Shown here: positions 53,600 to 62,732 of the stretch, in pieces
Layout of the letters: the number at the start of each line of letters is the position of its first letter
How positions within the stretch are numbered: the stretch's first letter is position 1
Assembly (NCBI GenBank): GCA_937990725.1
Contig: CALKQS010000004.1
Coordinates: 100,380 to 164,379 of the forward strand
Direction: 5' to 3'
DNA length: 64,000 nucleotides
DNA from: an uncultured Candidatus Saccharibacteria bacterium
Lineage (GTDB): Bacteria; Patescibacteriota; Saccharimonadia; Saccharimonadales; Saccharimonadaceae
The notes under the pieces: generated by a model
What the model was told of the DNA's origin: nothing
The model's input: the letters and a program-made list of their open reading frames with translations, nothing else
Database searches by the model: none
Made by a program: the position numbers and the translations under genes

Positions 53600-54490
53600 C
53601 TACATCGTAATGCGGCGTGGTGCACTGCGCTGAGTACGGTTGGTGGGCATTGAGGCCCTTGCTGGCGGATGAACAGCAACGGACTGTCGACTATATGCGA
53701 CATTTGGCTGCGGCTGCGGAGGTGCTTGGGTATACGTTGGTGCTGCTGGAGCGGGCAATGCAGCCGGTGGATGGTAATACGCTGTTGAAGGTTGTTGCTC
53801 TACCTGCTGAGATGGCACAGTAATGCGTTGCTGGGGTTGCTGGCGAGGTTCTGGTTGTGCTCGGTGGTGCTGCGGTGATTGCGCAGAGGTAGCTTGGGGT
53901 TGTATCTTGGCCCGAATGTGCTGGGCTTTTTTGTGGTTACCAGCGCGTTCGTAGCCTTCAGCCAGGAGCTGATATGTTTGGGTGCCAGGTTCTAGTTTAG
54001 CAGCCCGTTCAAGCGACTCCAGCATTTTCTTATTATGGCCGAGCTTTTCCTGCACCTTGGCATAGGCAATATGCCGCGCAGCCAGCTTGTCCTCCATTGC
54101 CAGCGCTTGTTCAAAGGCGAGAGCAGCTTTGTCGTAGCGCTTGGTTTCGTAATAGATGAGGCCAACATTATGCAAGCTCGACGCGCTTGGCTCGAGACTC
54201 TGAGCAATCTCAAAGCACTCGATCGCATCATCGAAGGCCTTCTGCTTGGCGTATAAAATACCGAGCCGGTTATAGGCAGTTGCGTTACGCTCATCCACCC
54301 GCAGAATCGTCAGCAGTGCCTTTTCGGCGCGGAGATAGCGGCGATCGCGCAGCGACTCTTGAGCCACTTCCCACAGGCGATCAAGCTTACCCGAGAGTCG
54401 CATTGGTAATTGTGAGGTGGTCTCGGCAACTGATTGCTGCTGCCATAAGGCAAAGGCACCAGCGCAGGCTACCAATAATAATCCATACAT
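53600..54490 (-). CDS. Membrane-anchored TPR protein
   Basis: 296 residues from ATG 54490, 6 nt after TATACT (minus strand). One N-terminal membrane helix, then about four tetratricopeptide repeats (AYNRLGILYAKQKAFDDAIE, SLHNVGLIYYETKRYDKAAL and others, about 40-190), and a Gln/Pro-rich disordered tail of 100 residues. TPR domains bind protein partners; the partner is unknown. It is 2 nt from holB, on the same strand. Confidence 0.85.
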   Translation of the reverse strand: MYGLLLVACAGAFALWQQQSVAETTSQLPMRLSGKLDRLWEVAQESLRDRRYLRAEKALLTILRVDERNATAYNRLGILYAKQKAFDDAIECFEIAQSLEPSASSLHNVGLIYYETKRYDKAALAFEQALAMEDKLAARHIAYAKVQEKLGHNKKMLESLERAAKLEPGTQTYQLLAEGYERAGNHKKAQHIRAKIQPQATSAQSPQHHRAQPEPRQQPQQRITVPSQQVEQQPSTAYYHPPAALPAPAAPTYTQAPPQPQPNVAYSRQSVAVHPPARASMPTNRTQRSAPRRITM

Positions 54491-54492
54491 AG

Positions 54493-55320
54493 TTATAGTA
54501 TACCACATGCCAGCAGCTGAATCCGCACGCTGGCATTAGCAGTAATGCGCTCGTGTGCGCGTGCGATATGTTCTGCCTGGGTAAGCAGCTGCTGTGATGG
54601 CTGCGTCCGGAGTGTATGCCATATAATGTGCAACACACACTCAAGTAAGAGCAATGCACGAGCTCGATCGTGGCTATAGCGCTGCCCAATCATGATGCGC
54701 TGGCGGGTAGTACCAGTGATATATTGGCGTGCGTCGGTCATTGTCAGGGCAATGGCGCGAAACTCCTCGTCATTAGCAGCCAAGCGTGCGATCGTCGCAG
54801 GTTGCTGCCGAGCAATGAACTGTAGCTGAGCACGACGCGTCGGGTCAATAATGCTAAGTTGATCAAGCTGAGCAGCTGTTTGGGCTTGCTGAGGTGGGAT
54901 AATACGGACGGTCTGGACGCGTGAGCGAATTGTTGCCAGCAAGCGTTGGGGTTGATGGCTGGTGAGGATGAGATGAAGCGCGTGGGGCGGCTCTTCGAGT
55001 AGCTTGAGAAAGGCATTTTGGGCGGCAGGTGTCATCCGGTCGGCATCATCGATAATGACAAATTGCCGAGCCATTGCCTTGCCCTGAGTAAGTGTGTGAA
55101 GCGAGCGGATGTCATCAACGTGAATTGTCCCGCGTTGCTGGTCATCATGGCCCTGGCTGGTATGAGGCCGGAGGATAAGTGCGGTGCGACTCGCGACCTG
55201 CCGTGCTGCGGTCATAAGCCCAAGTCCAGGCGCGCCAACAAGAAGCAATGACTGCGGTGGCTGCTGCGCAAGCCGCCTAAGACGCTGCTCGGTGCGGGGG
55301 TTATAAACGAGCGATGGCAT
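54493..55320 (-). CDS. holB: DNA polymerase III delta-prime subunit-like clamp loader protein
   Basis: 275 residues from ATG 55320 (GAGGG site upstream). The AAA-type fold is visible: LLLVGAPGLGLMTAARQ with no P-loop Lys, as usual for delta-prime, then FVIIDDADRMTPAAQNAFLKLLEEPPH, LILTSH, and SRVQTV. It would complete the clamp loader with DnaX and delta. The start overlaps the end of the pseudouridine synthase by 20 nt. Confidence 0.88.
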   Translation of the reverse strand: MPSLVYNPRTEQRLRRLAQQPPQSLLLVGAPGLGLMTAARQVASRTALILRPHTSQGHDDQQRGTIHVDDIRSLHTLTQGKAMARQFVIIDDADRMTPAAQNAFLKLLEEPPHALHLILTSHQPQRLLATIRSRVQTVRIIPPQQAQTAAQLDQLSIIDPTRRAQLQFIARQQPATIARLAANDEEFRAIALTMTDARQYITGTTRQRIMIGQRYSHDRARALLLLECVLHIIWHTLRTQPSQQLLTQAEHIARAHERITANASVRIQLLACGIL

Positions 55321-56479
55321 CGGCTCCCTCAGGAAAGAGTGCCATAAAGGCTGCTGGCGGCGGTGCAACAAACGTCTGACGTAGGCCCGCACGAGTTGTG
55401 ATTTCGAGCTGGTAGGCGTGCAGAAGGAGACGCTCCCCTGCTGATCCATAGATGCGATCACCAACAATCGGTGTGCCAATATATGCCAGATGGACGCGCA
55501 GCTGATGTGTTCGGCCAGTGCGGGGGCGCAGAGCGAGTAAGCTCATGCTGGGCTGCGAGGCGAGTACTTTGTAGATTGTTTGGGCAGATTTGCCGCGTGG
55601 ATCGGCTCGAAAGGTGCTTGGCGTAGCCGGGTTGCGCCCCAGCGGGACATCGATCTTGGCTTGCTGCTGACGGGGTTGCCCTGCCACAATCGCTAGATAT
55701 GTCTTCTTAGCGTGGCGCTCGGCAAATTGCTTCTTAAGCCGCTGGAAGGCCTCAGGCGTACGTGCACCAATCATTACTCCACTGGTGTCGCGGTCGAGCC
55801 GATGGACAATCCCTGGCCGATTTGTCTCCAGTCCAACCGAAGTATAGCGCCGGAAGAAGTCTGCTACCGTAAACTCATCATTGAGCGCACCTTTGCTGTG
55901 TGTGAGGATACCAGCTGGCTTATTGATAACAATCACATCATCATCGATATAGAGGATCGGGAGGGTTTTGTCGCTATAGTCGACCGCGTCAGGTAGGTTG
56001 ATGGCGATGCTGTCGGTCTCTGCTACCAGTTGGCGTGGCTGACAGACAACTCCGTCATTGACGGTGACGTGGCCAGCCTTGATGTGTTTTTGCCAAGTAG
56101 AGCGACTGGTCTCGGGGTGGCGCGTTGCAAGCAGGCTATCAAGGCGCTGGGTGGTGCGCCGCTGCTGAAAAAGATAGACATCCTTGCCCTTGAATGGTAG
56201 GCCGTAGGTCGCGATGTCGCTGAGTGGGTTGGAGAGAATTTCCCCTGTTGCATCACTTTTTGCGGTGTAGATCTGCTGCATGATGTAGGATGCATGATCC
56301 TCTGCTGTGTCGTCGATGAGCAGAAAGTATTGCCGGCGGTCGAAGCGAAAGCGCACCAGCTGGTTGATAGGCTGTGGGTGGCTACTGGCGATTTGGTCGA
56401 TGTGACGCGGGACATTATCGTCAGTTGCTTGACGAAACTGGCGTAAGATAGCAAGGAGGTCGCTTGATGTGATTTTCAT
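55301..56479 (-). CDS. RluA/RluD-family pseudouridine synthase with extra N-terminal domain
   Basis: 392 residues. An unfamiliar N-terminal domain of about 105 residues precedes an S4 RNA-binding unit (LDSLLATRHPETSRSTWQKH, then VTVNDGV) and the synthase domain with catalytic HRLDRDTSGVM and the RTGRTHQLRVHLAYIGTPIVGD end. Target uridines in 23S rRNA or tRNA cannot be told. It is 25 nt after trpS, in an operon with holB and the TPR protein. The N-terminal fusion is not part of usual RluD. Confidence 0.9.
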   Translation of the reverse strand: MKITSSDLLAILRQFRQATDDNVPRHIDQIASSHPQPINQLVRFRFDRRQYFLLIDDTAEDHASYIMQQIYTAKSDATGEILSNPLSDIATYGLPFKGKDVYLFQQRRTTQRLDSLLATRHPETSRSTWQKHIKAGHVTVNDGVVCQPRQLVAETDSIAINLPDAVDYSDKTLPILYIDDDVIVINKPAGILTHSKGALNDEFTVADFFRRYTSVGLETNRPGIVHRLDRDTSGVMIGARTPEAFQRLKKQFAERHAKKTYLAIVAGQPRQQQAKIDVPLGRNPATPSTFRADPRGKSAQTIYKVLASQPSMSLLALRPRTGRTHQLRVHLAYIGTPIVGDRIYGSAGERLLLHAYQLEITTRAGLRQTFVAPPPAAFMALFPEGADAIARL

Positions 56480-56504
56480 ACAATGACTCCATCTCGCGCT
56501 CTAC

Positions 56505-57536
56505 TCATGATGTACTCCGCAGGCCAACCGCCTTTTGTACGCGGAGGAGCGTGGTGTTGGCGACCTCATTCATCGCTCGCTCAGAGCGCTCGAGAGTAGC
56601 AAGCAGTGTCTCGTCAGAAATGTTTGCGAGCCGCGTTTGAAAATCAGTGAGGAAAGCAGCTACTGCCTCGGCCACCGCACGCTTGAGTGGGCCATATTGG
56701 GTCTGCCCTACCCACTCGGCATTTACCTCGGCTTGCGGGCGGTTGGTCAAGATTGCAAGCAGCTGAAGTAGATTGGTAATACCCGGCTGACGTTGCCAGT
56801 CGAAGTTGATAACGCCAAGCGAATCTGTCGTGGCAGCCATGATCTTTTTGCGTGCTTGAGCGGGGGTGTCGGCAAGGTTGATCTTGGACTTTTGGTCGGT
56901 GGAGCTCTTGCTCATCTTCTTCTCTGGGTTGGTCAGGCTGCGGATGCGTAGACCGGTGTCGCGCTGGATGAAGGCGGTTTGCTTGGCAGTTGGCTCTGGC
57001 ACAGTGAAGAGCTCGCCAAACTTATGATTCATACGCAGGGCAATATCTCGCGTAATCTCCAGGTGCTGGAACTGATCCTCACCGACTGGCACCCATCGGG
57101 CGTTGTAAAGAAGGATATCAGCTGCCATCAGAACAGGGTAATTAAAGAGCCCAACGGTGACATTGTTGGTGTCAGCCGACTTTTCTTTAAACTGCGTCAT
57201 CCGGCTCATCTCGCCAAAGCCAGTAAAGCAGTCCAAAATCCACGTGAGCTCACTGTGTGCTGGGATGAAGCTCTGCCGGTAGAGAAACGTATGTTCGTCG
57301 GTGATGTCGAGCCCTGCTGCGATGAAGTACTTGAGGTTTGTCAGCGTATTCTCGTAAAGTGTCGTATGGTCGATCGGTGTAGTAAAGCTGTGGAGGTCGG
57401 GCACAAACATATTGAGCTGGTAGCGCCCAGCGTAGTGCTGCTGTAGCTGTACCATTGGCACAAAGGCACCAAGATAATTGCCAAGCGTTGGCTCTTCATT
57501 GCTACGAATTCCGGTGAGGATAACTTCTTTGGACAT
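56505..57536 (-). CDS. trpS: Tryptophanyl-tRNA synthetase
   Basis: 343 residues, class I. The HIGH-like motif is PTLGNYLGA, the KMSKS motif is exact (EKKMSKSSTD), and DLHSFTT and VPVGEDQFQHLE are family segments. Cytoplasmic, charges tRNA-Trp (encoded at 48443). TATACT ends 6 nt before the ATG, so leaderless. Confidence 0.96.
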   Translation of the reverse strand: MSKEVILTGIRSNEEPTLGNYLGAFVPMVQLQQHYAGRYQLNMFVPDLHSFTTPIDHTTLYENTLTNLKYFIAAGLDITDEHTFLYRQSFIPAHSELTWILDCFTGFGEMSRMTQFKEKSADTNNVTVGLFNYPVLMAADILLYNARWVPVGEDQFQHLEITRDIALRMNHKFGELFTVPEPTAKQTAFIQRDTGLRIRSLTNPEKKMSKSSTDQKSKINLADTPAQARKKIMAATTDSLGVINFDWQRQPGITNLLQLLAILTNRPQAEVNAEWVGQTQYGPLKRAVAEAVAAFLTDFQTRLANISDETLLATLERSERAMNEVANTTLLRVQKAVGLRSTS

Positions 57537-57608
57537 ATATGTAGTATAGCATTTTCGGTGGCGAGTTTGAATAAGAGGTCAGAACACGCAGTATATGAGG
57601 TACTATAC

Positions 57609-57669
57609 GAAACGATATCATTGACATAGAGTAGCGTTTCTGGTTAGCTAGATAGTAAGGATTCGTTTC
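57609..57669 (+). promoter_or_regulatory. Candidate promoter/operator region of the GH32 gene
   Basis: TTGACA (57621-57626) with a weak -10 (TTAGCT, 17-nt spacer). It is flanked by GAAACG (57609-57614) and CGTTTC (57635-57640), plus a further CGTTTC at 57664-57669; these could be operator half sites. Confidence 0.35.
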
Positions 57670-57780
57670 GGGCAATCGAGACGAGAGGAGTGAAGAAAGA
57701 CGACGGGAGAACAACACAAACGACAACGATAATTTACCGTTTATTGATTTGCTAATGTCAAGAAAAGTCTGAGGAGCACT

Positions 57781-59433
57781 ATGCTAAAAACCATCAAAAC
57801 GAAGAAAAACAGCACTAAATATACCCTCGTTGCGCTGGTAGCGGGCTTTGCGCTGCTGAGCGTGGGGTCGAGTTATATTCACGCACGATCTGCTCACAAC
57901 TCCAGCAATAGCAATCTATCAAACATTGCTACCAACACCAATACCAATACCGACGGATTCCAGCAGTCAAACCACTACAATACGCCAAAAGGCTTCATGA
58001 ATGACATCCAGACGATCTTCAAAGGAACGGATGACTACTACCACCTCTACTACCTGCTCAATAAAAACTATAAATCGAGCAATGATGGCACTGAGTGGTA
58101 CCATATCCGCACCAAGGATTGGGAGCACTTTGAAGATCTTGGTGTGGCGATTCCTAAGTTTGTCAACGGCTGGTCGGCAGTTGCCTCGGGTTCGATGTAT
58201 CAGAATAGTAATGGATTTTTCCGCGACCTGCCCAAAACGGCAATAATTGCCTACTTTACGAGCTATACCGAGACTGGCCAGCACCAATACGTCGCATATT
58301 CACTTGATGATGGCCGCACCTACCACCCATATAACCACAGCCAGCCAGTCATGAAGGCAAAGTCCAAAGAACAGAACTTCCGCGACCCACACGTCTGGTA
58401 CAATGAATCTGCCAAGAAGCTGATGATGTATCTTGCTGAGGGTGATAAGGTTGGTGTCTACTCGAGTACTGACGGAAAAAAGTGGGAATACCAGGGCGCG
58501 ACCATGCTCAACGGTAGCACGCTTGATGGCAAAGATCTTGGCCTTATCGAGTGCCCTAACCTTAAGAGTTTCTACGACCCGCAAACAAAAACCACCAAGC
58601 ACGTGCTGCTCTTCGGGGCTAATGGCTATCAATATGGTTCGACAACAGGCAGCTACTACATGATTGGCCACCTCGAAGCCAATGGTACCTTTGTCGCCGA
58701 GCAGCAACCAGAGCGGCTTGACTACGGAACGGATTACTACGGCGCTAATTACTACCAAGAAAGCCCAACACGCGTTAAGAGTATTGGCTGGATGGGTAAC
58801 TGGGAATATTCACAAGGGCAGATTCTGAAGGATGACGGTCAAGAAGCGAAGCATATCGGCTCGATGAGCTCAACCCATTCCCTCTCGATGACCCAAAAGG
58901 ATGGAAAGTATGTGGTGCGGTCGCGCTTGATTAATAACAACACGCGCACCAGCGGGCTCCGCACAAAGCAGTCGGCCCGAACATCCAAAACGGCGCCTGA
59001 TGGCTACCACAAAGAATTGCTCAAAGTCAATCGCAAAGCCTCGCAAGAGATTAGCCTTCACTTTGCAAACAATACGGCCAATACGAAAGGTCACGTTCGG
59101 GTCTTTATCAACCAAAAGGATAGTCGTGTGAGTGTTGACCTTAACACCGAGACTGGCACTTACGAGGTGAAGCGGAATAGCTCGAAGATTACCGGTGAAG
59201 CGAAAAATAAGTACGAGAAGGCGTATGCAGTATATAATAATTGGCAAAATCGCCAGCGCTACTTCGTCTATCTTGTTGCCGACAAAGGGAGCCTTGAGAT
59301 TGCTATGCCAGATGGGCAGATCTATTCGCTGATGAAGCTATCAAGTGATCCAAACATGCAAGTTGTGGTGGAGTCAAGTACTGACAATAGCGTATCGGCG
59401 ACGCTATGTGACTTCCAAAACAACACGCGGTAA
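57781..59433 (+). CDS. Secreted GH32 beta-fructosidase (levanase/inulinase/sucrase type)
   Basis: 550 residues. Basic start and a hydrophobic signal or anchor (about 14-31), a Ser/Asn/Thr linker, then a five-bladed GH32 propeller. All three catalytic blocks are seen: GFMNDIQ with nucleophile Asp75, FRDPHV with Asp202, and IECPNL with acid/base Glu257. A C-terminal beta-sandwich completes it. It would release fructose from sucrose or fructans outside the cell. GAGGAG lies 5 nt before the ATG. No transporter or sugar kinase is adjacent. Asn/Lys-rich composition differs from its neighbours. Confidence 0.92.
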   Translation: MLKTIKTKKNSTKYTLVALVAGFALLSVGSSYIHARSAHNSSNSNLSNIATNTNTNTDGFQQSNHYNTPKGFMNDIQTIFKGTDDYYHLYYLLNKNYKSSNDGTEWYHIRTKDWEHFEDLGVAIPKFVNGWSAVASGSMYQNSNGFFRDLPKTAIIAYFTSYTETGQHQYVAYSLDDGRTYHPYNHSQPVMKAKSKEQNFRDPHVWYNESAKKLMMYLAEGDKVGVYSSTDGKKWEYQGATMLNGSTLDGKDLGLIECPNLKSFYDPQTKTTKHVLLFGANGYQYGSTTGSYYMIGHLEANGTFVAEQQPERLDYGTDYYGANYYQESPTRVKSIGWMGNWEYSQGQILKDDGQEAKHIGSMSSTHSLSMTQKDGKYVVRSRLINNNTRTSGLRTKQSARTSKTAPDGYHKELLKVNRKASQEISLHFANNTANTKGHVRVFINQKDSRVSVDLNTETGTYEVKRNSSKITGEAKNKYEKAYAVYNNWQNRQRYFVYLVADKGSLEIAMPDGQIYSLMKLSSDPNMQVVVESSTDNSVSATLCDFQNNTR

Positions 59434-59461
59434 CATAGCACAAGAAAACTTCTTCTCTAAT

Positions 59462-59500
59462 ATAATAAAGCTCCCTTGCTGTAGAAGGGAGCTTTATTAT
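59462..59500. terminator. Bidirectional terminator after the GH32 gene
   Basis: 16-bp perfect stem (59462-59477 with 59485-59500), 7-nt loop, A/T rich ends on both sides. Confidence 0.8.
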
Positions 59501-59560
59501 ATCAGGAAAGGTGTAGTAGTATGCAGCACTGTATCATACTATATAGGAATAGCGAGCTTA

Positions 59561-60352
59561 TTATTGTTCGAGGTGTTTGGCAATAAGTTTGGCATAGCGT
59601 TTGCGAATCTCGTGGCCAGTGATGGCTGTCTCAATCACGACATTGCGACGCTGGCGCTGGATTGTCTTGAAGTGTTTTGGTATCATCACTGCATCGAGTG
59701 TGCCGTAGAGAATCGTTATCGGTAGCGGTGGTAGATTACAGGCATCGCCGAGCGAGGTCTGAAGCAAAATACTATTGCGTGCCGTCTTAGTGTAAGGCGA
59801 AAACCCTTCGCGGCTAACATGAAAATTCTTCTGTGTCCGTTTGTATTGATTGACTGCGCCGATGAGCTTTGGTGATGCGTTGATCGCCTTAAGAAATCCT
59901 TTGCCAATTGTCTTGAGTAATGCCTCGCGTAGTGGGCGCTTAGCAATATCACTTGGTAGATAGATCGGTGGTGAGCACAGCACAAGCTTTTGGACGCGGC
60001 GAGGAAACAGCTTGGTGTATTCAATTGCGACTAGTGTACCAAGTGAGTGCCCACACAAGATCACCTGGCGCAGCGGCGCAGCATGGCGAATCGTTTTGCG
60101 CAAGGCACGCGCATGATCAGTCAGGGTGTAATCGGGCCAGGCAGGCTTGCGCGATTGGCCAAAGCCTAGCAAATCAACTGCCAAGACTGGTTGATCGCCA
60201 AGCTGATTCAGTACATCTTGCCAAATATTATGATTTACCCCGATACCGTGGATAAGGACAATAACTGGCCGAGATATGTCGTGCCAATCGCCAAATACCT
60301 GGGTATGCAGCGGATACGCCAGGCCAAATAGTTCGTGGAGTTTGTCATACAT
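59561..60352 (-). CDS. Alpha/beta-fold hydrolase
   Basis: 263 residues from ATG 60352. Oxyanion segment IVLIHGIGVNHNIW, nucleophile elbow CGHSLG, acid Asp in LYGTLDAVM and His in ETAITGHEIR. Cytoplasmic, no signal peptide. Substrate unknown; C-C hydrolases and lipases share the fold. TACAAT lies about 11 nt before the chosen ATG. Earlier in-frame starts exist but lack sites. Confidence 0.85.
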   Translation of the reverse strand: MYDKLHELFGLAYPLHTQVFGDWHDISRPVIVLIHGIGVNHNIWQDVLNQLGDQPVLAVDLLGFGQSRKPAWPDYTLTDHARALRKTIRHAAPLRQVILCGHSLGTLVAIEYTKLFPRRVQKLVLCSPPIYLPSDIAKRPLREALLKTIGKGFLKAINASPKLIGAVNQYKRTQKNFHVSREGFSPYTKTARNSILLQTSLGDACNLPPLPITILYGTLDAVMIPKHFKTIQRQRRNVVIETAITGHEIRKRYAKLIAKHLEQ

Positions 60353-60490
60353 ACTAGTGTGATATTGTATCATTTTTTGCAGGCTGGCCGCAAAAGAATG
60401 GTGACATAATGCATATAAGGGACTTGTTAACACTTCTAGTGTCTAGAAGCTACACTCTATCTCACTACCCTTAGTAATATTTTACTATAG

Positions 60491-60521
60491 CAAATACCCT
60501 GCCATATTGACAGGGTATTTG
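60491..60521 (-). terminator. Terminator of the alpha operon
   Basis: 11-bp perfect stem (60491-60501 with 60511-60521), 9-nt loop, after rpsI. Confidence 0.7.
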
Positions 60522-60541
60522 TGAGGCATAGGCAAGAATGC

Positions 60542-60940
60542 TTAACGCTTCGAGTACTGCTCGCGTTTGCGGGCGCTGCGCAAGCCATATTTTTTGCGCT
60601 CTTTTTCGCGTGGGTCGCGGCGTAAGAATTCGGCCTTCTTGAGTGTGCCGCGCAGGTCTGGTGCACCAACGGTAATTGCTTTGGCGATTGCCATCTTGAT
60701 GGCGTCGACCTGACCGCTGAGGCCACCACCCTTCACTAGGACGGTGACGTCAAACTCTTTTTGCTTACCCACCAAGGCCAGTGGATCGGTCACTTCAGCT
60801 AGCAGTGTCTTGTTACCTGACAGGTAGTCAAGCGCCGACTTGCCATTGATCGTCACATTCCCCTTGCCTTTGACCAGTCGAGCGCGGGCGGTAGCGCTTT
60901 TGCGCCGGCCAAGACCATAATCGTATGTTGCTTGTGCCAT
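60542..60940 (-). CDS. rpsI: Ribosomal protein uS9
   Basis: 132 residues ending KKYGLRSARKREQYSKR, the signature S9 tail that reaches the P site. YGLGRRKSATARARL starts the protein. Its ATG follows rplM directly. Confidence 0.97.
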   Translation of the reverse strand: MAQATYDYGLGRRKSATARARLVKGKGNVTINGKSALDYLSGNKTLLAEVTDPLALVGKQKEFDVTVLVKGGGLSGQVDAIKMAIAKAITVGAPDLRGTLKKAEFLRRDPREKERKKYGLRSARKREQYSKR

Positions 60941-61378
60941 TTATTGTACCTCTACTTTCTCTGGTTGCTGTGCGGTATGGGCGTGCTCTTCGCCAGCAAA
61001 GACGCGGAGACGAGCCAAGCGATCTGCTGCAAGCTTGTTCTTGGGCAACATACCCTTCACAGCAGCAGTAATGATGCGCTCTGGTGCGTTTTCGCGCACT
61101 TCCTTGAGCTGAGCGTCTTTAATCCCGCCGGGGAAACCACTGTGATGGTAGTAGATCTTGTCTGTCTCTTTTTTACCAGTCACAACAGCCTTGGCTGCGT
61201 TGATGACGACAACGTAATCGCCCCCATCGACGTGTGGTGTGTAAGTTGGCTTGTATTTGCCGACCAAGTACTGCGCAATGGTTGTCGCAGTGCGGCCAAG
61301 TGGTGCTTGGCTCGCGTCGATTAAGATCCAGCGCCGGCTAACATCGGCTGGCTTCTGCGAAAATGTTTTGTGAGCCAT
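60941..61378 (-). CDS. rplM: Ribosomal protein uL13
   Basis: 145 residues. RRWILIDASQAPLGR, GDYVVVINAAKAVVTGKK and the IITAAVKGMLPKNKL block are conserved. Adjacent to rpsI as nearly always. Confidence 0.97.
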   Translation of the reverse strand: MAHKTFSQKPADVSRRWILIDASQAPLGRTATTIAQYLVGKYKPTYTPHVDGGDYVVVINAAKAVVTGKKETDKIYYHHSGFPGGIKDAQLKEVRENAPERIITAAVKGMLPKNKLAADRLARLRVFAGEEHAHTAQQPEKVEVQ

Positions 61379-61380
61379 AA

Positions 61381-61785
61381 CTATTTCGCCTCCTTTGTGG
61401 TTGCCTCGGGCTTAGGCATTGGCTTGAGCTCGTCAACAAACTCAATCATTGCCATCTGCGCACCATCACCACGGCGCAGACGTGTCCGATACACACGCAC
61501 GTGGCCGCTTGGCCGATGGCTGAGTTGCGGGGCAATCTGGTCAACCAATTTGATTGCTGCAGCTTGTGTGCTGAGCCCGGCAATTACTGCGCGGCGATGA
61601 GCGAGGTTACCCTTCTTAGCTTTGGTAATGAGCTTTTCGATGTAGCGCACCAACTCTTTGGCCTTGGGTAGCGTCGTTTCGATTCGCTCCTCGACAACCA
61701 AGCTGGTTGCCAGGCCTTTGAGCAGGGCTCGACGTTGATCGCGTTCGCGGCCGAGCTTGCGCCCTTTGTATCCGTGTCGATGCAT
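61381..61785 (-). CDS. rplQ: Ribosomal protein bL17
   Basis: 134 residues. MHRHGYKGRKLGRERDQRRA and the ETTLPKAKELVRYIEKLIT segment are typical. A C-terminal tail rich in Pro/Lys/Glu is added. Confidence 0.96.
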   Translation of the reverse strand: MHRHGYKGRKLGRERDQRRALLKGLATSLVVEERIETTLPKAKELVRYIEKLITKAKKGNLAHRRAVIAGLSTQAAAIKLVDQIAPQLSHRPSGHVRVYRTRLRRGDGAQMAMIEFVDELKPMPKPEATTKEAK

Positions 61786-62709
61786 TTAGAGCTCCAATTC
61801 TGCTAGTTTATCTTTTACTTCGTCGAGGGCTTTGCTGCCAAAGCCTTTGAGCTCGCGCAGGTCCTGCTCCGTCAAAGTGACGAGGTCGTGGACAGTGCGA
61901 ATCTCATTGTTGATGAGCGCGTTTGCGGTGCGGGCACTGAGGCCAAGGTCTTCGATCGAGGTGTTCAGCTCGTTGTCTTCCTCAGCAGTTTGCGTACCAA
62001 GCGCTGGTGCCGATACGACAGTTGTACTGCCAGCAAGAGCGGTATACTGATTGACCAAAATTGCCGCAGCTTGCTCGAAGGCATCGCGTGGCGTCAAGCT
62101 ACCGTCAGTCTCGACAGTCATCTCAAGCCGCTCCAGGTTGGTTTCTTGGCCAACACGAGTTGGATCGACCTTGAAGCGCACACGCGTCACGGGGCTAAAT
62201 TGCGCGTCCATGGCGATCATGTCGCTGTGCAGCCGGTTAGCACTCGACTCCTCCATCGGGTAGTATCCCCGACCAGCCTCGGCCACCAGATCAATAACGA
62301 CACTCGCTTGCGGGTCATCAATCGTGCAGATGACGTGCTCAGGGTTGACAACCTCAACCTCAGCATTAGCTGCAATATCCCCAGCGGTTACCGCACCAGC
62401 GCCCTGCTTCTCAAGGTGCAGCTCAACCGGCTCATCGCTATGGACGACCAGGTCAACGCCTTTGAGGTTGAGCATGATGTCGGTGACATCTTCCTTGACG
62501 CCAGGCACCGTAGTGAACTCGTGCGTTGCACCCTGCATTCGGAAAGCCGTAAAGGCTCCGCCGCGAATACTGCTCAGTAGCACCCGGCGCAAGCTGTTGC
62601 CCAGCGTATTGCCGTAGCTGGCGTGCAATGGCTCAATGACAAATGTGCTGCTGTGCGGCCCATTGTCATCGATGCGCGCCAACGCCGGATCGTGAATTAA
62701 TTTAGACAT
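61786..62709 (-). CDS. rpoA: RNA polymerase subunit alpha
   Basis: 307 residues from ATG 62709; a TTG two codons upstream is also in frame. AAGGAG lies upstream. N-terminal dimerisation domain (GNTLGNSLRRVLLSSIRGGA) and C-terminal helix-hairpin-helix domain (ELKGFGSKALDEVKDKLAEL) are both present. Confidence 0.97.
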   Translation of the reverse strand: MSKLIHDPALARIDDNGPHSSTFVIEPLHASYGNTLGNSLRRVLLSSIRGGAFTAFRMQGATHEFTTVPGVKEDVTDIMLNLKGVDLVVHSDEPVELHLEKQGAGAVTAGDIAANAEVEVVNPEHVICTIDDPQASVVIDLVAEAGRGYYPMEESSANRLHSDMIAMDAQFSPVTRVRFKVDPTRVGQETNLERLEMTVETDGSLTPRDAFEQAAAILVNQYTALAGSTTVVSAPALGTQTAEEDNELNTSIEDLGLSARTANALINNEIRTVHDLVTLTEQDLRELKGFGSKALDEVKDKLAELEL

Positions 62710-62732
62710 GTACAAAATTCTCCTTACCCTTG

